A DNA stretch of 64,000 nucleotides from Deinococcus detaillensis (lineage in GTDB: Bacteria; Deinococcota; Deinococci; Deinococcales; Deinococcaceae): NCBI RefSeq assembly GCF_007280555.1, contig NZ_VKDB01000008.1, positions 58,654-122,653 of the forward strand, written 5' to 3'. Made by a program: the position numbers and the translations under genes. How positions within the stretch are numbered: position 1 is the first letter of the stretch; each line of letters opens with the position of its first letter. Positions 1 through 13,177 of this stretch are shown one piece after another. The notes under the pieces are model-generated. The model saw only the letters and a program-made list of their open reading frames with translations, was not told the DNA's origin and did no database searches.

Positions 1-772
1 GGTCGGACGTCAGGGCAGCTGTCAGCGCGTCGGGGTAGCGGCGGGCGCGGGCCATAAAGACGTTTTGGCGCACGTGCGTCGACAGGGCAGCTGCCATGGT
101 GTGCTGGGCCGACAGGTGGGCGTCGGCGTAGGACTCCCAGGCCTGCTGGCGAATTTGGCGGTCTGGGTCGGCAATCAAGCGGTCGATGTTGCCCTGACCG
201 ATTTGGACGCCGCCGACTTGTCCAAAATCTAAATCCATGTTGGCCAAGGCCGGATGAATGCCGCGCTCGCTGGCAAAGGGGGCCTGCACCAAGCCCAGCA
301 GTTCTTCGACTTCAGCGCTGCGAATGTGCGGACGGCCCCGCCAGACGCGCTCGACCATCACCGCAAAGTCCGCAAGGTCGGGACGGGTCAGCCACGGGCG
401 CACGGCCTTTTCGTCGAGGGCCAGCAGTTCGGGGCTTTCAAAAGCGGTCGCGGCAGCAAAGACGCTGCCGAGCGAGGAAGCCCGGTCACGGCGAGCGGCG
501 GCTTCGGTGTCTTTTCCGTCCACGCTGGCGGCCATGCCGGCATACGACATCAAGCGGGTCAGGCGCATCCTGACCGCTTCACAGGCGCTCAGGTACCCGG
601 CGAGCGCTTCGGGCGATTGGCCCAGCGTTCCCGCGTAGCGGCCCAGAGACGCCGCGTCTTGGGCCAGCGCCGCCGCTTCGGTGTCCCAGTCTTGGGGCGT
701 GGCGTAGAGGGCTTCGATGTCCCAGGTTTGCTCGCGGGGCACGTCTTTACGGGCGGGCGGGGTGGCAGTCAT
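1..772 (-). CDS. pepF: Oligoendopeptidase F (M3 family), N-terminal part, gene runs off the left edge
   Basis: The frame is open from an ATG at 772 to the window edge (about 257 residues). The translation starts [18 protein letters not shown] and continues with the helical N-terminal region typical of PepF-type M3 peptidases, including TWDIEALY and a segment reading [13 protein letters not shown]. The zinc HEXXH site would lie further left, outside the window, so catalysis cannot be checked. PepF enzymes are cytoplasmic and cleave short peptides, helping peptide recycling. A TAGACT -10 box lies 6 nt before the ATG with no Shine-Dalgarno, which suggests a leaderless mRNA. The family call comes from overall resemblance, not from the active site. 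Confidence 0.8.
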   Translation of the reverse strand, partial: MTATPPARKDVPREQTWDIEALYATPQDWDTEAAALAQDAASLGRYAGTLGQSPEALAGYLSACEAVRMRLTRLMSYAGMAASVDGKDTEAAARRDRASSLGSVFAAATAFESPELLALDEKAVRPWLTRPDLADFAVMVERVWRGRPHIRSAEVEELLGLVQAPFASERGIHPALANMDLDFGQVGGVQIGQGNIDRLIADPDRQIRQQAWESYADAHLSAQHTMAAALSTHVRQNVFMARARRYPDALTAALTSD

Positions 773-778
773 GCCAGC

Positions 779-784
779 AGTCTA
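779..784 (-). promoter_or_regulatory. -10 box of leaderless pepF promoter
   Basis: TAGACT on the minus strand, 6 nt before the pepF ATG. No Shine-Dalgarno lies between them. Confidence 0.5.
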
Positions 785-892
785 GAAGCTGGTGGATGAA
801 GGCAGCGTTGGTAAATTGCTCATCCTTTACTTCATTACAGCCCAAATGGACTCGGCCCGTACATGGCTGAGTCCGTAAGATTAAAGCTGAGT

Positions 893-1885
893 TTAGTTGG
901 CGGCTGCCGGTTTGGTTTTGATTAAACTGACGACCACGCCGCCGAGGAGCAGCGCCAAAGTGACGCTCAGACTGATGGCCGGATCCAGCTTGCCCCAGAG
1001 TTGAGAATAAAAGATCTTGAGGCCAATGAAGACCAACACCAGCGAGAGGGCGGGCTTGAGGTAAGCGAAGCGGTGAACCATCGCGGCCAGCGCGAAATAC
1101 AGCGCCCGCAGGCCCAGAATGGCGAAAATGTTAGAGGTATAAACGATGAACGGGTCTTGGGTGATGGCAAAGATGGCCGGAATAGAATCTACTGCGAACA
1201 CCACATCAATGAGTTCCACCATAATCAAAGCCAAAAATAGCGGTGTGACGAAGGTTTTCAGCTTGCCATCAACAGTCCTTTTGATGATGAAGCGCTCGCC
1301 GTGTAGTTCCTCAGTGATCGGCAAGCGCTTTTTGAGCCAGATCAGCAGCTTGTTATTAGAAAAGTCGTGGTCGTCGCCACCGTCTTTGAGCATTTTGATG
1401 CCGGTAAACAGCAAGAACGCGCCAAAAATCCACAAGACCCAATCAAATTGCGTGACCAAAGCGGTGCCGAGGCCAATCATGATGGCCCTGAGGACAATCA
1501 CGCCCAGAATGCCCCACAACAGTACGCGGCGCTGCAACGTGATAGGAATAGCGAAGAAAGCAAAGATCAAGCTGATGACAAAGACATTATCTAAGGCGAG
1601 GGCTTTTTCTAGGGCGAAGCCGGTATAAAAAGCCATGCCGGATTCGCGGCCTAAAGAAAGCCAAAGCCATGCGCCGTAAATGAGAGCAATTGCGATGTAA
1701 AAAGCCGAGAGCTTAAGGCTTTGCGCAATCCCCATACTTCCGTCGTCGTCTGGGGCGAGTTTGTTTTTGCGGCGCTTTTCTAAGACGCCTAAATCAAAGG
1801 CCAGCAGCGTGATGACCACACCCAGGAACATGATCCACATCCAAGCGGGTTTGCCGAGCCACTCTAGCGTTGTCAAAAAGTCCAT
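893..1885 (-). CDS. terC: TerC-family integral membrane protein (Alx-like, probable Mn exporter)
   Basis: This 330-residue polytopic protein carries TerC-family hallmarks: FDLGV in the first helix region, EKALALDNVFVI near residue 90, and VELIDVVFAVDSIPAI near residue 225, whose membrane acidic residues are the proposed ion ligands. About 8-9 hydrophobic segments are visible. I chose the ATG at 1885 because AAAGGGAAACGG precedes it; an in-frame GTG at 1903 is possible but lacks a ribosome site. TerC/Alx proteins in other bacteria are linked to manganese efflux or tellurite tolerance. The yybP-ykoY riboswitch directly upstream points to manganese here (inference). Confidence 0.9.
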   Translation of the reverse strand: MDFLTTLEWLGKPAWMWIMFLGVVITLLAFDLGVLEKRRKNKLAPDDDGSMGIAQSLKLSAFYIAIALIYGAWLWLSLGRESGMAFYTGFALEKALALDNVFVISLIFAFFAIPITLQRRVLLWGILGVIVLRAIMIGLGTALVTQFDWVLWIFGAFLLFTGIKMLKDGGDDHDFSNNKLLIWLKKRLPITEELHGERFIIKRTVDGKLKTFVTPLFLALIMVELIDVVFAVDSIPAIFAITQDPFIVYTSNIFAILGLRALYFALAAMVHRFAYLKPALSLVLVFIGLKIFYSQLWGKLDPAISLSVTLALLLGGVVVSLIKTKPAAAN

Positions 1886-1923
1886 TGCCGTTTCCCTTTG
1901 CACGGCGCTAACAGCACAGAAAT

Positions 1924-2036
1924 ATTCGACACGTCAGCGCGTGCCGAATCTCGCCTATTGTGGATGTGCCGGGGCTATACGCCCGTACTGACGACATCAT
2001 CCCCTACCTCGGTAGGTGGCTACTCCCTCGTTGAAA
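1924..2036 (-). promoter_or_regulatory. yybP-ykoY manganese-sensing riboswitch upstream of terC
   Basis: Read on the minus strand, the leader has the conserved yybP-ykoY blocks in order: GAGGGAGTAG (2029-2020), GTCGTCAGTACGGGC (1995-1981), CCCCGGCACATCC (1974-1962) and GGCGAGATT. Downstream is a 10-bp hairpin (1949-1940 with 1933-1924, loop 6 nt, one G-U pair) whose first arm overlaps the end of the aptamer. It could be the expression platform, although its following T tract is short. This RNA class binds Mn2+ and commonly precedes TerC/Alx genes. I did not resolve the P1 closing stem. Confidence 0.85.
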
Positions 2037-2117
2037 TAAGTTTAAAACACAGTGGCCATTGGCGCATAAAGCTGGCCTTCATGTTCCGCTGGCACGGTTT
2101 GGACGTACCGCTTTGGC

Positions 2118-2123
2118 TAAAAT
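2118..2123 (+). promoter_or_regulatory. -10 box of leaderless uvrC promoter
   Basis: TAAAAT followed by 6 nt and the uvrC ATG; no Shine-Dalgarno. No palindromic Deinococcus radiation-response motif is visible upstream. Confidence 0.55.
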
Positions 2124-2129
2124 CAGACT

Positions 2130-3980
2130 ATGCATTTTGATGATTTGCCGGTGTTGCCGACCACGCCCGGCGTGTACATTTTTCGCGGCAAAACCGGCAC
2201 GCCGATTTATATCGGTAAGGCCAACAACCTGAGAAGCCGGGTGGGTCAGCACTTCAAAGCGGGCGGCAAATCGGGGAGATTCACCCGTGAGGCGCTGGAA
2301 CTCGAATTTATTTCGGCCAAAAACGAAGTGGAAGCGCTGGTATTGGAAGCCAACCTGATCAAGCAGCATCGCCCTTATTACAATGTGCTGCTGAAAGACG
2401 ACAAGCATTACCCGTTTTTGAAGCTGACCCACGAGAAGTTTCCGATGCTGGTCATCACCCGCCGGGTCATTAAAGACGGAGCGAGTTATTACGGGCCGTA
2501 TCCAGATGCTTCGGCGGTTCGGCGGGTCAAACACTTGATCGACACCATGTTTCCGCTGCGTAAGAATTCAGGCTTGCCGATGCAAAAAAAGCCGCGCCCG
2601 TGCCTGAATTACCACATGGGCAGGTGTCTGGGGCCGTGCGTGGACAGAGCAGATCCGGCGGAGTATGCGCGGGTGGTCGACGACGTCAAAGCGCTTCTCG
2701 AAGGGCGGGCGGCGGGCGTGGTGGCTCAGCTCAAAGTGGACATGAAAGAAGCTGCCCAGGGGCAAGATTTCGAGCAGGCCGGGCGGCTGCGTGACCGCTT
2801 ACAAGCAGTCGAGAAACTCTTCGGCACCGAGCAGGCCGCCTTGCAGACCAGCAGCGAGGATTTGGACTTTTTGGGCTACGCGCAGGCCGGCGAGTTTGCC
2901 ATGGTGCAGCTGTTCCGGATGCGCGGCGGGCGGGTGGTCGGGCGCGACAAGCGCTTTTTGACGGGGGCCGACGAAAGTGAAGGCGGCGAAATTCTGGGGG
3001 CCTTCGTGCAGGATTACTACGCGCAGGCCACCCACGTGCCGCCGCTGATTTTGCTGCCCGCCGAATACGCCGACGCGCCGCTGTGGACGCAGGTGCTGAG
3101 CGAGCGCTCGGGGCGCAAAGTCGAAATGCGGCTGCCCAAACGCGGCGATAAAACGGAGCTGACCGAGATGGCCCAGCGCAACGCCCAGACCGGCTTGGAA
3201 TCCGAGCTGGCCTTACTGGAGCGCCGGGGCGATCATCCGGGCTTGGACGCGCTGCGCGAGGTGTTGGCCTTACCGGAGCGGCCCTGGCGAATCGAGGGCT
3301 ACGACAATTCCAATTTGTTCGGCACCAATATCGTCTCAGGAATGGTGGTGTTTGAAGGCGGGCGGGCACGCAAGAGCGAGCACCGCCGCTTCAAAGTCAA
3401 AGGATTGGATCATCCCGACGATTACCTGGCGATGCGCCAGACGATTGTCCGCAGGTTTTCCGGCAGCTTGTCGGATAAATTGCCGCTGCCAGATTTGATC
3501 TTGATCGACGGCGGGCGCGGGCAAGTCAACGCGGCGCTGGACGCCATGAAGGAAGTCGGGGTCAATGTGCCGCTGGTGGGGCTGGCCAAGCGCGAGGAAA
3601 CCCTGATTTTGCCCGGACGCTACGGCGCACAGTTTTGGCTGACCGGCGGCAGCGAGGTGGGCGTAAGCCGCGAGCTGCTGCTGCCCAAGACCCATCCGGC
3701 GCTGCGGGTCCTGATCGGCGTGCGCGACGAAGTTCACCACTACGCTGTCACCTATCACCGCAAGCTTCGCGGCCAGGACATGCTCAAAAGCGTCTTCGAC
3801 GATCTGCCGGGCATCGGTGAGAAGCGCCAGTTTGCGCTGATGGAGCATTTTTCCAGCTTGGAAGACTTGGGAGCGGCCAGCCTGGACGATATTGCCCGCA
3901 TTCCGGGCATGAACGCCCGGGCCGCGCAGAGTGTCAAAGCGTTTTTGGCGGCGCGGGAAGCGGGCGGCAGGCCGATCTGA
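2130..3980 (+). CDS. uvrC: UvrABC excision nuclease subunit C
   Basis: UvrC makes the 3' and 5' incisions beside a DNA lesion after UvrA/UvrB recognition. At 616 residues it is full length. Domains in order: GIY-YIG nuclease (PGVYIF, then [12 protein letters not shown], residues about 12-35); a cysteine cluster C-x7-C-x3-C near residue 160, matching the proposed Fe-S site; a UVR segment for UvrB contact near residue 210 ([12 protein letters not shown]); the RNase H-like nuclease with YDNSN and [12 protein letters not shown]; and C-terminal helix-hairpin-helix repeats (LPGIGEKR and IPGMNAR). The start is set by the leaderless -10 box 6 nt upstream. It is convergent with the MFS gene. Confidence 0.97.
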   Translation: MHFDDLPVLPTTPGVYIFRGKTGTPIYIGKANNLRSRVGQHFKAGGKSGRFTREALELEFISAKNEVEALVLEANLIKQHRPYYNVLLKDDKHYPFLKLTHEKFPMLVITRRVIKDGASYYGPYPDASAVRRVKHLIDTMFPLRKNSGLPMQKKPRPCLNYHMGRCLGPCVDRADPAEYARVVDDVKALLEGRAAGVVAQLKVDMKEAAQGQDFEQAGRLRDRLQAVEKLFGTEQAALQTSSEDLDFLGYAQAGEFAMVQLFRMRGGRVVGRDKRFLTGADESEGGEILGAFVQDYYAQATHVPPLILLPAEYADAPLWTQVLSERSGRKVEMRLPKRGDKTELTEMAQRNAQTGLESELALLERRGDHPGLDALREVLALPERPWRIEGYDNSNLFGTNIVSGMVVFEGGRARKSEHRRFKVKGLDHPDDYLAMRQTIVRRFSGSLSDKLPLPDLILIDGGRGQVNAALDAMKEVGVNVPLVGLAKREETLILPGRYGAQFWLTGGSEVGVSRELLLPKTHPALRVLIGVRDEVHHYAVTYHRKLRGQDMLKSVFDDLPGIGEKRQFALMEHFSSLEDLGAASLDDIARIPGMNARAAQSVKAFLAAREAGGRPI

Positions 3981-4017
3981 GCAGGCCGGGCTGGAGCGCG
4001 GGTGAAGACAGGAGCGG

Positions 4018-5291
<1,274 letters not shown>

Positions 5292-5295
<4 letters not shown>

Positions 5296-6212
5296 GGCGT
5301 TAGTTTAGACGTGCGCGGGCGCTCCTGGGCGCAGGACAGCAGCGCTTGTAAGTCAGCTTCCACTTGCGCCCGGGTTTGAATTTCCGCGCCGAGCTGGGTT
5401 CTGGCCCACGTCAACTGACGCTTGGCATATTGGCGGCTCTGGAGACTGATTTGAGCGGCGGCTTGGAGCTGGGTCAGTTCTCCGCGTGCAAGGGCCAGCG
5501 CAGCCGTGTAGCCGAGGGCTTGCCAAACGGTGGCGGAAGATTCAGGCGAAATTTGGCTGACCAGCCACGCCGCTTCCTCCGGCCAGCCTGCGGCCAGCAT
5601 GGCGTCTACGCGGGTTTTGATGCGCTGTTCTAAGTCGGGCTGTGTAAAGGCAAAGACTCGGTAAGTGTGGGCGGGCTGGGTGGTGCCGAATTCAACCGGA
5701 AATTTTCCAGTGCGCCGCTGAATTTCTAGGGCGCGGACGACTCGGCGCGGATTGCGCTCCATCCTGGCGGCCTCGGTGGGGTTGAGGGCGGCGATTTCGG
5801 CCAGCAGAGCGTCTAGGCCGCGCTCACTGAGTTCAGCTTCGATTTGGGCGCGGGCGGCGGGGTCGCTGGGTGGGGTCAGCGGCAGACCGCGCATGAGCGC
5901 TTTGAGGTAAAAGCCAGTTCCGCCGACGATCAGCGGGATGTTTTGGCGGCTGAGGACATCGGTGATGGCCGCTTCGGCCCGGCTCAGCCACTGGGCCACG
6001 TCAAAAGAGTCTTGGACGTTCGTGACATCGATCAGGTGATGCGGGACTTGTTGTTGCTCGGCGGCGCTGGGTTTGGCCGTGCCGATGTCCAGTCCCCGGT
6101 ACACGGTGAAGGCGTCAGCAGCCACGATTTCGAGCGGGAAGGCCTGGGCCAGTTTAAGGGCGAGGGCCGTTTTTCCGGCGGCAGTGGGGGCAGTAAGGAT
6201 GGGGAGCAGCAA
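5292..6212 (-). CDS. miaA: tRNA dimethylallyltransferase
   Basis: MiaA transfers a dimethylallyl group to A37 of tRNAs reading U-initial codons. At 306 residues it is normal length. The P-loop reads APTAAGKT, with Ala where most relatives have the first Gly. DIGTAKPS and [16 protein letters not shown] match the substrate-binding motifs, and [12 protein letters not shown] is the conserved RR.RALE segment. The start appears to be a TTG with TAAACT 9 nt upstream and no Shine-Dalgarno. It lies divergent from miaB, the next enzyme acting on the same base, across a 217-nt shared region. Confidence 0.95.
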
Positions 6213-6221
6213 AGTGAGGGC

Positions 6222-6227
6222 AGTTTA
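6222..6227 (-). promoter_or_regulatory. Candidate -10 box for miaA
   Basis: TAAACT on the minus strand, 9 nt before the TTG start. The spacing is slightly longer than in the other leaderless genes of the window. Confidence 0.35.
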
Positions 6228-6341
6228 GCTTACTTACAGCCAGCGCCTCTCTCAGGTAAAAAAGCGCTTCAAAACCATTGGAGGAGTGCGACGGTGGCCA
6301 ATCTGCCCTTGCGTAGTGATAAAGCCAGTTATATATATTCC

Positions 6342-6368
6342 TTGACTCTCCCCTTTTGCCCTTAGACT
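6342..6368 (+). promoter_or_regulatory. Candidate miaB promoter
   Basis: TTGACT (6342-6347) and TAGACT (6363-6368) are separated by 15 nt, a little short. They lie about 60 nt before the miaB ATG, which has its own Shine-Dalgarno. Confidence 0.4.
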
Positions 6369-6429
6369 GCGCTAGTATTCCTGCTTGACCCGTGGCTCTG
6401 GAATCCATCCAGCTCGCCCAGGAGGACGC

Positions 6430-7809
6430 ATGAAAGCACACTTGATTACTTACGGCTGCCAGATGAACGAATACGACTCGCATTTGGTTCAGTCTCAACT
6501 CGTCTCGCTCGGCGCGGATATGGTGGATTCTATCGACGCCGCCGACTTTGTGCTGATCAACACCTGCGCGGTGCGCGGCAAGCCGGTGGACAAAGTTCGC
6601 AGCGTGCTGGGCCAGCTCCGCAAGGAAAAAGCCCTGCGTCCACTGGTGATCGGGATGATGGGCTGCCTCGCCCAACTCGAAGAAGGCCAGCAGATTGCCC
6701 GCAAGTTTGAAGTCGACGTGCTGCTGGGGCCGGGCAGCCTGCTCGATATCGGCAAGGCGCTGGAAAGCAACCAGCGCTTCTGGGGCCTGAACTTCAAAGA
6801 CGAACTCCACGACCACATTCCACCGCCACCGACCGGAAAACTGCAAGCCCACCTGACCATCATGCGCGGCTGCGACCACCACTGCACCTACTGCATCGTG
6901 CCGACCACGCGGGGGCCGCAGGTCAGCCGCCACCCTGACCTGATTTTGCGCGAACTCGACAGTTTGCTCGGCGCAGGCGTCAAGGAAGTCACTTTGTTGG
7001 GCCAGAATGTCAACGCGTACGGCTTTGACGCGGGCGCAAAACTGGCGGGCTATCCCAGCTTCGCCGAACTGCTCAGGATGGTGGGCGCGAGCGGCATTCA
7101 GCGCATCAAATTCACCACCAGCCACCCGATGAATTTTACCGAAGACGTGGCGGCAGCGATGGGCGAGACGCCAGCGGTCTGCGAGTTCGTGCATTTGCCG
7201 GTGCAGAGCGGCTCAGACAGAGTGCTGCGCCGGATGGCCCGCGAGTACAACCGCGAGAAGTACCTGACGCACATTGCCCAGATCAGAAAGCACATGCCGG
7301 AAGCGGTACTGGCCACCGACATTATCGTGGGCTTTCCCGGCGAAACTGAGGAAGATTTTCAGGAGACGCTGAGCTTGTATGACGAAGTGGGCTACGACTC
7401 GGCTTACATGTTCATCTACTCGCCGAGGCCCGGCACGCCGAGTTACCAGCACTTTCAGGACTTGCCGCGCGAAGTCAAAACCGAGCGGCTACAGCGCCTC
7501 ATTGCCGTGCAAAAAGACTGGAGCGCCAAGAAAAACGCCCGTTTTCAGGGCAGTATTCAGGAAGTCTTGCTGCGTGGCGACGCTTACTCGGAAGGCCACT
7601 TGGAAGGCCACACGCGGGGCAACCACCCGATCGTGGTTCCCAAAGCGCTGGGCGCGGTTGGTGCAGGGCTGTATCAAGCGCGGGTGACGGCCACCACGCC
7701 GCATATGCTCTACGGCGAACTCGTCGGCGTAGACGGTCAGACGCTGCCGATGGTGCCCAACTTCTTGCCGGAAGCGGCGGCGCTCTCTAGCCCGCTGACG
7801 ATGCTGTGA
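6430..7809 (+). CDS. miaB: tRNA-2-methylthio-N6-dimethylallyladenosine synthase
   Basis: MiaB is a radical-SAM methylthiotransferase that converts i6A37 to ms2i6A37. The 459-residue protein has the N-terminal UPF0004 cysteines (YGCQMN, NTCAVRG, GCLAQ), the radical-SAM CxxxCxxC motif in [15 protein letters not shown] near residue 150, and a C-terminal TRAM region. The ATG at 6430 is preceded by AGGAGGACGC. The last codon region overlaps the acylphosphatase start (GTGA). It is divergent from miaA, which supplies its substrate. Confidence 0.96.
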   Translation: MKAHLITYGCQMNEYDSHLVQSQLVSLGADMVDSIDAADFVLINTCAVRGKPVDKVRSVLGQLRKEKALRPLVIGMMGCLAQLEEGQQIARKFEVDVLLGPGSLLDIGKALESNQRFWGLNFKDELHDHIPPPPTGKLQAHLTIMRGCDHHCTYCIVPTTRGPQVSRHPDLILRELDSLLGAGVKEVTLLGQNVNAYGFDAGAKLAGYPSFAELLRMVGASGIQRIKFTTSHPMNFTEDVAAAMGETPAVCEFVHLPVQSGSDRVLRRMAREYNREKYLTHIAQIRKHMPEAVLATDIIVGFPGETEEDFQETLSLYDEVGYDSAYMFIYSPRPGTPSYQHFQDLPREVKTERLQRLIAVQKDWSAKKNARFQGSIQEVLLRGDAYSEGHLEGHTRGNHPIVVPKALGAVGAGLYQARVTATTPHMLYGELVGVDGQTLPMVPNFLPEAAALSSPLTML

Positions 7810-8072
7810 AGCGCCTCACCGCCCTGATTTCCGGAACTGTGCAGGGGGTGGGCTACCGCTTGTACGTGCAGCGCTACGCCCGCGACCTCGGCTTGTCGGG
7901 CTACGCCGAGAACACCGACGATGAGCGGGTCGAAGTCGTCGCTGAGGGCCACCAAGAAGACTTGGAACGGCTGCTGCACCAGCTTAAACGCGGTCCCAAG
8001 CACGCGGTGGTGGAAAGTGTGGACGCCCAGTGGGCCGAGAGCAGCGGCCTGAGCGGGTTTCATATTTACTGA
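7806..8072 (+). CDS. acyP: Acylphosphatase
   Basis: At 88 residues it has the usual family size. It contains [15 protein letters not shown], with the phosphate-cradle loop and the catalytic Arg, followed by [17 protein letters not shown], which supplies the catalytic Asn region (usually N in GWVRN; here the YAEN Asn). Acylphosphatases hydrolyse acyl phosphates such as acetyl phosphate or 1,3-bisphosphoglycerate. The GTG start overlaps the miaB stop, so it is co-translated. Confidence 0.93.
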   Translation: MKRLTALISGTVQGVGYRLYVQRYARDLGLSGYAENTDDERVEVVAEGHQEDLERLLHQLKRGPKHAVVESVDAQWAESSGLSGFHIY

Positions 8073-8081
8073 GCGTTGGCT

Positions 8082-8109
8082 TGACCCTCCGCTGCCCAGC
8101 CGCTAGACT
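8082..8109 (+). promoter_or_regulatory. Promoter of the metY-metX operon
   Basis: TTGACC (8082-8087) and TAGACT (8104-8109) are separated by 16 nt, just upstream of the SAM-I aptamer. This is a standard sigma-A arrangement. Confidence 0.6.
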
Positions 8110-8135
8110 ACCCGAGTTCTCCAAGCGTGAGAACA

Positions 8136-10662
<2,527 letters not shown>

Positions 10663-10664
10663 GT

Positions 10665-11189
10665 CTACCCGCGCAGCAACTGACTGAATTCTGTGCCCTC
10701 TGAGAGCAGCGGCGGCAAGTCAGCCAAACTTCGCAACCCAAATTCCAGCAAAAAGCGCTCCGTGGTGCCGTAGAGCAGCGGCTGGCCGAGCGCTTCAGAG
10801 CGGCCCACCACTTTGATGAGTTCGCGCTCCTGCAAAGTGACGACCGTACCGGCGCTGCCGCCGCGCATCGCTTCGATTTCGGCCCGCATCACCGGCTGAC
10901 GGTAAGCGATGATGGCCAAAACTTCGAGCGCCGCGCCTGACAGACTCGGCAGCGGCGGCGGGGCGAGCAGGGGCGCAAGTTGCTGGGCCAGTGCGGGCGG
11001 CACCACCAAGCGGTAGCCGCCCGCCACGGCTTCGACTTGAAAGCCCAAGTCCGCTTGCTGAACTTCGCCAATGAAGCTTTGCAGCGCCGCAGCGACCTGA
11101 GCCTCCGGGAGTTCAAACAGCTTGGCGAGTTCGGCAGCCCTGACCGGACGGCCAGCCGCCAGCAGCGCCGCGCCGATCAAAGCTCTCAC
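10665..11189 (-). CDS. scpB: Segregation and condensation protein B
   Basis: ScpB is a winged-helix kleisin partner that with ScpA loads onto SMC for chromosome condensation and segregation. At 174 residues it carries the typical LSGAALEVLAIIAYRQPVMR segment, then AEIEAMRGG and LLYGTTERFLLEFGL. The GTG start overlaps the tsaC stop (GTGA). No scpA or smc is in the window, so the operon is split from its partner genes. Confidence 0.93.
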   Translation of the reverse strand: MRALIGAALLAAGRPVRAAELAKLFELPEAQVAAALQSFIGEVQQADLGFQVEAVAGGYRLVVPPALAQQLAPLLAPPPLPSLSGAALEVLAIIAYRQPVMRAEIEAMRGGSAGTVVTLQERELIKVVGRSEALGQPLLYGTTERFLLEFGLRSLADLPPLLSEGTEFSQLLRG

Positions 11190-11812
11190 CGCTTTGCCAA
11201 GAACTGAGCGGTGAAAGTATGAATGACGCTGGCCGGAACAGCTCCTTCACGCAGAATTTGTCCGGTTTGACAGTCCACGACGGTGCTGGGCAGTCCGCCA
11301 GGCTCAGTTTCGCCGCTCAGTAGCACGCTGGCCAACCCATAACGCTGCGCCTCAGCCCATGTCAGAGCGCTCGGCTGACCCGCTGGATTGAAGCTGGTGG
11401 TCGCCAGCGGGCCTTCCCAACGCTGGAGGAGTTCTTGCGTCAGGGCGTAGCGCGGCACGCGCAGACCCACTTTGCCTTCAAAACTCAACCAAGGCGGGCA
11501 AGCGGAGGAGGCTTGGGCCACCAAGGTAAGCGGACCGGGCAGCAGCGTAAGGAGCGCTTCAAAGAGAGGCTGCCCTGACTCAGCGAGGTGGCGGGCCTGC
11601 TCAGTATCGGCGCAGCAGACTTGCAAAGCCTTGCCTTCGGGGCGGCCTTTGAGACGCGACAAAGCTTGGACGGCGCTGGGAGAACGGGCATCTGCGCCCA
11701 TTCCCCAAACGGTTTCGGTGGGAAAGCCGATGACTTGGCCGCTTGCCAAGGCTGCTAAAGCTTGCGGCCACGGCTGTATTAAGTCGGATTTGGGGGAAGG
11801 GTTGGGCGGCAT
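11186..11812 (-). CDS. tsaC: L-threonylcarbamoyladenylate synthase (Sua5/YrdC/TsaC family)
   Basis: TsaC makes threonylcarbamoyl-AMP from threonine, bicarbonate and ATP, the first step of t6A37 tRNA modification. The 208-residue protein has the YrdC fold motifs: GQVIGFPTETVWGMGADA at the N-terminus, SRLKGRPEGKALQV with the conserved K-RP..K pattern, LLPGPLTLV, and GLRVPRY. TsaB, of the same pathway, is at 47.6 kb. The ATG is preceded by GGAGAAC about 5 nt away. It is translationally coupled to scpB. Confidence 0.92.
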   Translation of the reverse strand: MPPNPSPKSDLIQPWPQALAALASGQVIGFPTETVWGMGADARSPSAVQALSRLKGRPEGKALQVCCADTEQARHLAESGQPLFEALLTLLPGPLTLVAQASSACPPWLSFEGKVGLRVPRYALTQELLQRWEGPLATTSFNPAGQPSALTWAEAQRYGLASVLLSGETEPGGLPSTVVDCQTGQILREGAVPASVIHTFTAQFLAKR

Positions 11813-11880
11813 GAATAAAGTTCTCCAGTTTGAGTCGGGCCTTGCGGGCGGCTGTAAGTCCAGCGCAAGACTTCACCGAC

Positions 11881-11886
11881 TATACT
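11881..11886 (+). promoter_or_regulatory. -10 box of leaderless pilC promoter
   Basis: TATACT followed by 6 nt and ATG, without a Shine-Dalgarno. Confidence 0.55.
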
Positions 11887-11892
11887 CACTGC

Positions 11893-13122
11893 ATGCCGGT
11901 CTTTGAATACCGCGTGCGTGATCGCAGCGGCAAGATTCTCAAATCCCAAACTGAAGCGGACACCATTGCTCAGGTGCGCGACTCGTTGCGTGCCAAGGGT
12001 CTCCTGATCGTCGACATCAAAGCCCCCAAAGGCGGGATGCAGACCGATCTCAACGACCTTAAGATCCCCTTTCTGAGTGACCGCCCACCAGGCCTCAAGC
12101 CGATTGCGATTTTCTCCAAGCAGCTCGCCACCCTGATTAATGCCGGGGTGCCGCTGGTGCAATCGCTCACTATTTTGCAGCGTCAAATCGAACATAAGGG
12201 GCTGCAAAACGTCGTTCGCAAGGTTCGCAATGATGTCGAAGCGGGGACGCCGCTGTCTGAAGCGATTGCTAAGTTTCCCAAGGTCTTCAATCGCCTCTAT
12301 ATCAATTTGGTGCGCGCAGGCGAAACCAGCGGCACGCTCGACAGCGTGTTAGAGCGAATCGCTGAATTCCAAGAGAAAGATTTGGCAACTCGCGGGAAGA
12401 TCAAGAGTGCCATGACCTATCCAGTGATTGTTTTAGTCTTTGCGCTCTTAATTACTTATTTTCTGCTCACTACCATTGTTCCGCAGTTCGGGGGAATGTT
12501 GACACAGCTTGGTGCAGAATTGCCTCTACTCACTCGGGTCTTGATGGCGATGTCTGACTTCTTGAAGACGAAAACCATTGTGATCGTTCTGATTGTTGCG
12601 GCCCTCGTTTTTGCCTACCGCTATTATTACGCGACTAAAAAAGGTCGGCGTGTCGTTGATGATTTCAAATTAAAAATTCCTGTTTTCGGTACCTTGATCC
12701 AGCGGAGCGCCATCGCCAGCTTCGCCCGCACCTTTGGCCTACTGATCAACAGCGGCGTCAATATCATTGAAAGTTTGGAAATCACTAAAGGTACGGCTAA
12801 TAACGCCATCGTGGAAGACACCATCGAAAATGCCAAAAACGTGGTGATGGTCGGCGAACAGATGAGTGGCAGCCTCGCGGCCAGTCCAGTGTTTCCGCCG
12901 ATGGTGGTCAGCATGGTGGCGATTGGCGAAGAAACCGGTGCCCTCGATACTATGCTTGCTAAAGTCGCCGACTTTTATGACCGCGAAGTAGAAGAGGCCA
13001 TTGAAGGCCTTACTGCCGCTATCGAGCCGATTATGATTGTGTTTCTCGGGGCCATCGTCGGATTAATCGTGGCCGGGATGTTCCTGCCAATGTTCAGTAT
13101 TATCAGCGCACTGAGTAAGTAA
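11893..13122 (+). CDS. pilC: Type IV pilus inner-membrane platform protein (GspF/PilC family)
   Basis: PilC is the membrane platform on which the pilus ATPases act for type IV pilus extension, retraction and DNA uptake. The 409-residue protein has a small N-terminal domain (FEYRVRDRSGK), then two GspF repeats: the first includes FSKQLATLINAGVPLVQSL near residue 80, the second FARTFGLLINSGVNIIESL near residue 280. Three membrane helices are visible, the last near the C-terminus. No pilB or pilT adjoins, so the gene is a singleton here. The start is fixed by the leaderless -10 box. Confidence 0.94.
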   Translation: MPVFEYRVRDRSGKILKSQTEADTIAQVRDSLRAKGLLIVDIKAPKGGMQTDLNDLKIPFLSDRPPGLKPIAIFSKQLATLINAGVPLVQSLTILQRQIEHKGLQNVVRKVRNDVEAGTPLSEAIAKFPKVFNRLYINLVRAGETSGTLDSVLERIAEFQEKDLATRGKIKSAMTYPVIVLVFALLITYFLLTTIVPQFGGMLTQLGAELPLLTRVLMAMSDFLKTKTIVIVLIVAALVFAYRYYYATKKGRRVVDDFKLKIPVFGTLIQRSAIASFARTFGLLINSGVNIIESLEITKGTANNAIVEDTIENAKNVVMVGEQMSGSLAASPVFPPMVVSMVAIGEETGALDTMLAKVADFYDREVEEAIEGLTAAIEPIMIVFLGAIVGLIVAGMFLPMFSIISALSK

Positions 13123-13132
13123 GGGGGGAATC

Positions 13133-13177
13133 ATAAACGTTGGGCGAATCTCTAAAACAGATTCGCCCAACGTTTAT
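13133..13177. terminator. Long perfect inverted repeat between pilC and ispH
   Basis: A 19-bp perfect stem (13133-13151 with 13159-13177) has a 7-nt loop and AT-rich ends. It lies between the converging pilC and ispH genes, so it probably terminates both. The ispH stop codon (13174-13176) lies inside the stem. Confidence 0.7.

Noticed and set aside
848..874. Hairpin between pepF and terC
   Set aside because: GGACTC/GAGTCC stem is visible but has no convincing T tract on either strand; not called as a terminator.
2040..2129. Radiation/desiccation response palindrome before uvrC
   Set aside because: I looked for the known Deinococcus palindromic motif upstream of uvrC and saw none.
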